From the NCBI GenBank assembly GCA_937127195.1, contig CAKZLT010000125.1, positions 1-6,561 on the forward strand: 6,561 nucleotides of DNA. The letters run 5' to 3'. Below are positions 5,933-6,561 of the stretch, one piece after another. How positions within the stretch are numbered: position 1 is the first letter of the stretch; each line of letters starts with the position of its first letter. The notes below the pieces were generated by a model. The model did not search any database. It had not been told where the DNA came from and saw nothing but the letters and a program-made list of their open reading frames with translations. The position numbers were made by a program, and so were the translations under genes. This stretch comes from an uncultured Saprospiraceae bacterium (GTDB lineage: Bacteria > Bacteroidota > Bacteroidia > Chitinophagales > Saprospiraceae).

Positions 5933-6445
5933 TCACTTCAAAAGCATGGCAGGATTCGCCATATACCATTGTTCCTTTTCTTTAGAATAACCAAAAGTTG
6001 CGTGCGGTAAGACTTCATGGAGGCATTTAGAAATTAAAGGCATTTCTTTATCATCTAGCTTAATGGTGATTTCGTCGCCGTTGAGTAGCTTAAAATACAT
6101 TGTCCCTTTTTTAGATAAAGCAACACCAAACGGCAGTTTTTCGGTAACGATAGAATAAACCCAAACGATTTCTTGCGGTTGATAAAAAAGTAGCCGTATT
6201 AAGTAAGTTTGTTCCATTTTCCAAAATCGAAACACATCATACAACAGCCGAATACCGCTAAACAACATCACTAAAGCCAATGCCGCAAATATCCAACTGA
6301 ACCGTTTAAACACAAATAACAATAACCAACCACCAAACAGTACCGCAATTATTCCAAATATTAATTGGAGATTTCGGTCTATTCGGAGCGCATTTTTGAT
6401 GCAATCCAGTTCGTAAGTATTTTGATTATTGAAATGATGCTTCAT
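5933..6445 (-). CDS. Small membrane protein with two transmembrane helices and a soluble C-terminal domain
   Basis: A 170-aa protein of no recognised family. Residues 1-26 are polar (YELDCIKNALRIDRN). Two hydrophobic helices follow at about 27-46 (LIFGIIAVLFGGWLLLFVF) and 51-70 (WIFAALALVMLFSGIRLLYD), separated by KRFS, forming a hairpin with both ends probably cytoplasmic. Residues 75-170 alternate hydrophobic and polar stretches (IVWVYSIV, GTMYFKLLNGDEITIKLDD) and end in a helix and tail (LHEVLPHATFGYSKE, QWYMANPAMLLK). The pattern recalls small membrane-anchored PH-like domains, but that is only a guess. The ATG at 6443-6445 is preferred over a TTG five codons upstream because the relic copy keeps the same ATG context (ATTCAAATGAAG). 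The gene is intact, unlike its relic at 4532-4762, which suggests selection. Confidence 0.85.
   Translation of the reverse strand: MKHHFNNQNTYELDCIKNALRIDRNLQLIFGIIAVLFGGWLLLFVFKRFSWIFAALALVMLFSGIRLLYDVFRFWKMEQTYLIRLLFYQPQEIVWVYSIVTEKLPFGVALSKKGTMYFKLLNGDEITIKLDDKEMPLISKCLHEVLPHATFGYSKEKEQWYMANPAMLLK
5986..6329. repeat. 9-nt direct repeats bounding the segment lost in the paralogous relic
   Basis: aataaccaa occurs at 5986-5994 and again at 6321-6329 inside the intact membrane-protein gene, 335 bases apart. In the relic copy the corresponding sequence is joined at aacaaccaa (about 4603-4611), with exactly the intervening segment missing. 335 is not a multiple of three, consistent with the frame change seen in the relic. 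Confidence 0.7.
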
Positions 6446-6561
6446 TTGAATTGTTACCAAATTCGGTCGCTGATTTATTAGACTTTAGGGAGTAGGCAAT
6501 AAATAACCTACCACAAAGAACGACATTGTTTTTTATTTAGACAAGGCAAAAAACGCAGTCC

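Noticed and set aside
3616..6445. Defence island or toxin-antitoxin system
   Set aside because: The paired arrangement and a small membrane protein invited the idea, but no nuclease, NTPase, toxin or DNA-binding motif is visible and one partner is a long secreted protein.
6492..6511. gtagg / cctac inverted repeat upstream of the 170-aa membrane protein gene
   Set aside because: A 5-bp stem with a 10-base loop is too weak to call. The remaining sequence to the window edge holds no recognisable gene or promoter.

Overview
The window looks like chromosomal DNA of an AT-rich member of the Bacteroidota. The evidence is a lipidated TamA-type outer-membrane protein (TamL architecture, described for Bacteroidota/Chlorobi), several SPII lipoproteins with short hydrophobic signal peptides ending in SSC, start codons without Shine-Dalgarno sequences, and a -7 box of the TAnnTTTG type. 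No rRNA, tRNA, CRISPR array, transposase or phage gene was seen.

Layout. (1) 51-797, minus: a SpoU/TrmH-family RNA 2'-O-methyltransferase, flanked on both sides by short 7-bp-period repeats and, downstream, a perfect 24-bp palindrome. (2) 956-3373, plus: tamL, divergent from the methyltransferase, with a candidate promoter and a 16-bp palindrome in the shared spacer. It ends at a strong bidirectional hairpin (3384-3419). (3) 3428-3575, minus: a tiny lipoprotein gene that is intact only if one base is removed from a five-base homopolymer, so it is called frameshifted. (4) 3616-4440, minus: a secreted 274-aa beta-rich protein of unknown function. (5) 4532-4762, minus: a decayed, internally deleted copy of the membrane-protein gene found at the right end. 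(6) 5065-5622, plus: a lipocalin-like, probably surface-exposed lipoprotein with a long AT-rich leader and a 19-bp hairpin terminator. (7) about 5693-5765, minus: a relic of the last codons of a second copy of gene (4). (8) 5933-6445, minus: an intact 170-aa protein with two membrane helices.

The most notable point is the right half. Two genes, the 170-aa membrane protein followed by the 274-aa secreted protein, appear twice in the same order on the minus strand. In the left copy the membrane-protein gene is dead and the secreted-protein gene survives; in the right copy the reverse holds. This looks like an ancient tandem duplication followed by reciprocal loss, with the lipocalin-like gene now lying between the two units. 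The dead membrane-protein copy carries a deletion whose ends match a 9-nt direct repeat still present in the living copy.

How the genes work together: TamL (outer-membrane insertion machinery) and the RNA methyltransferase are unrelated in function and only share a divergent spacer. The right half is accessory envelope material. Nothing in it matches a known defence, secretion or mobile system.
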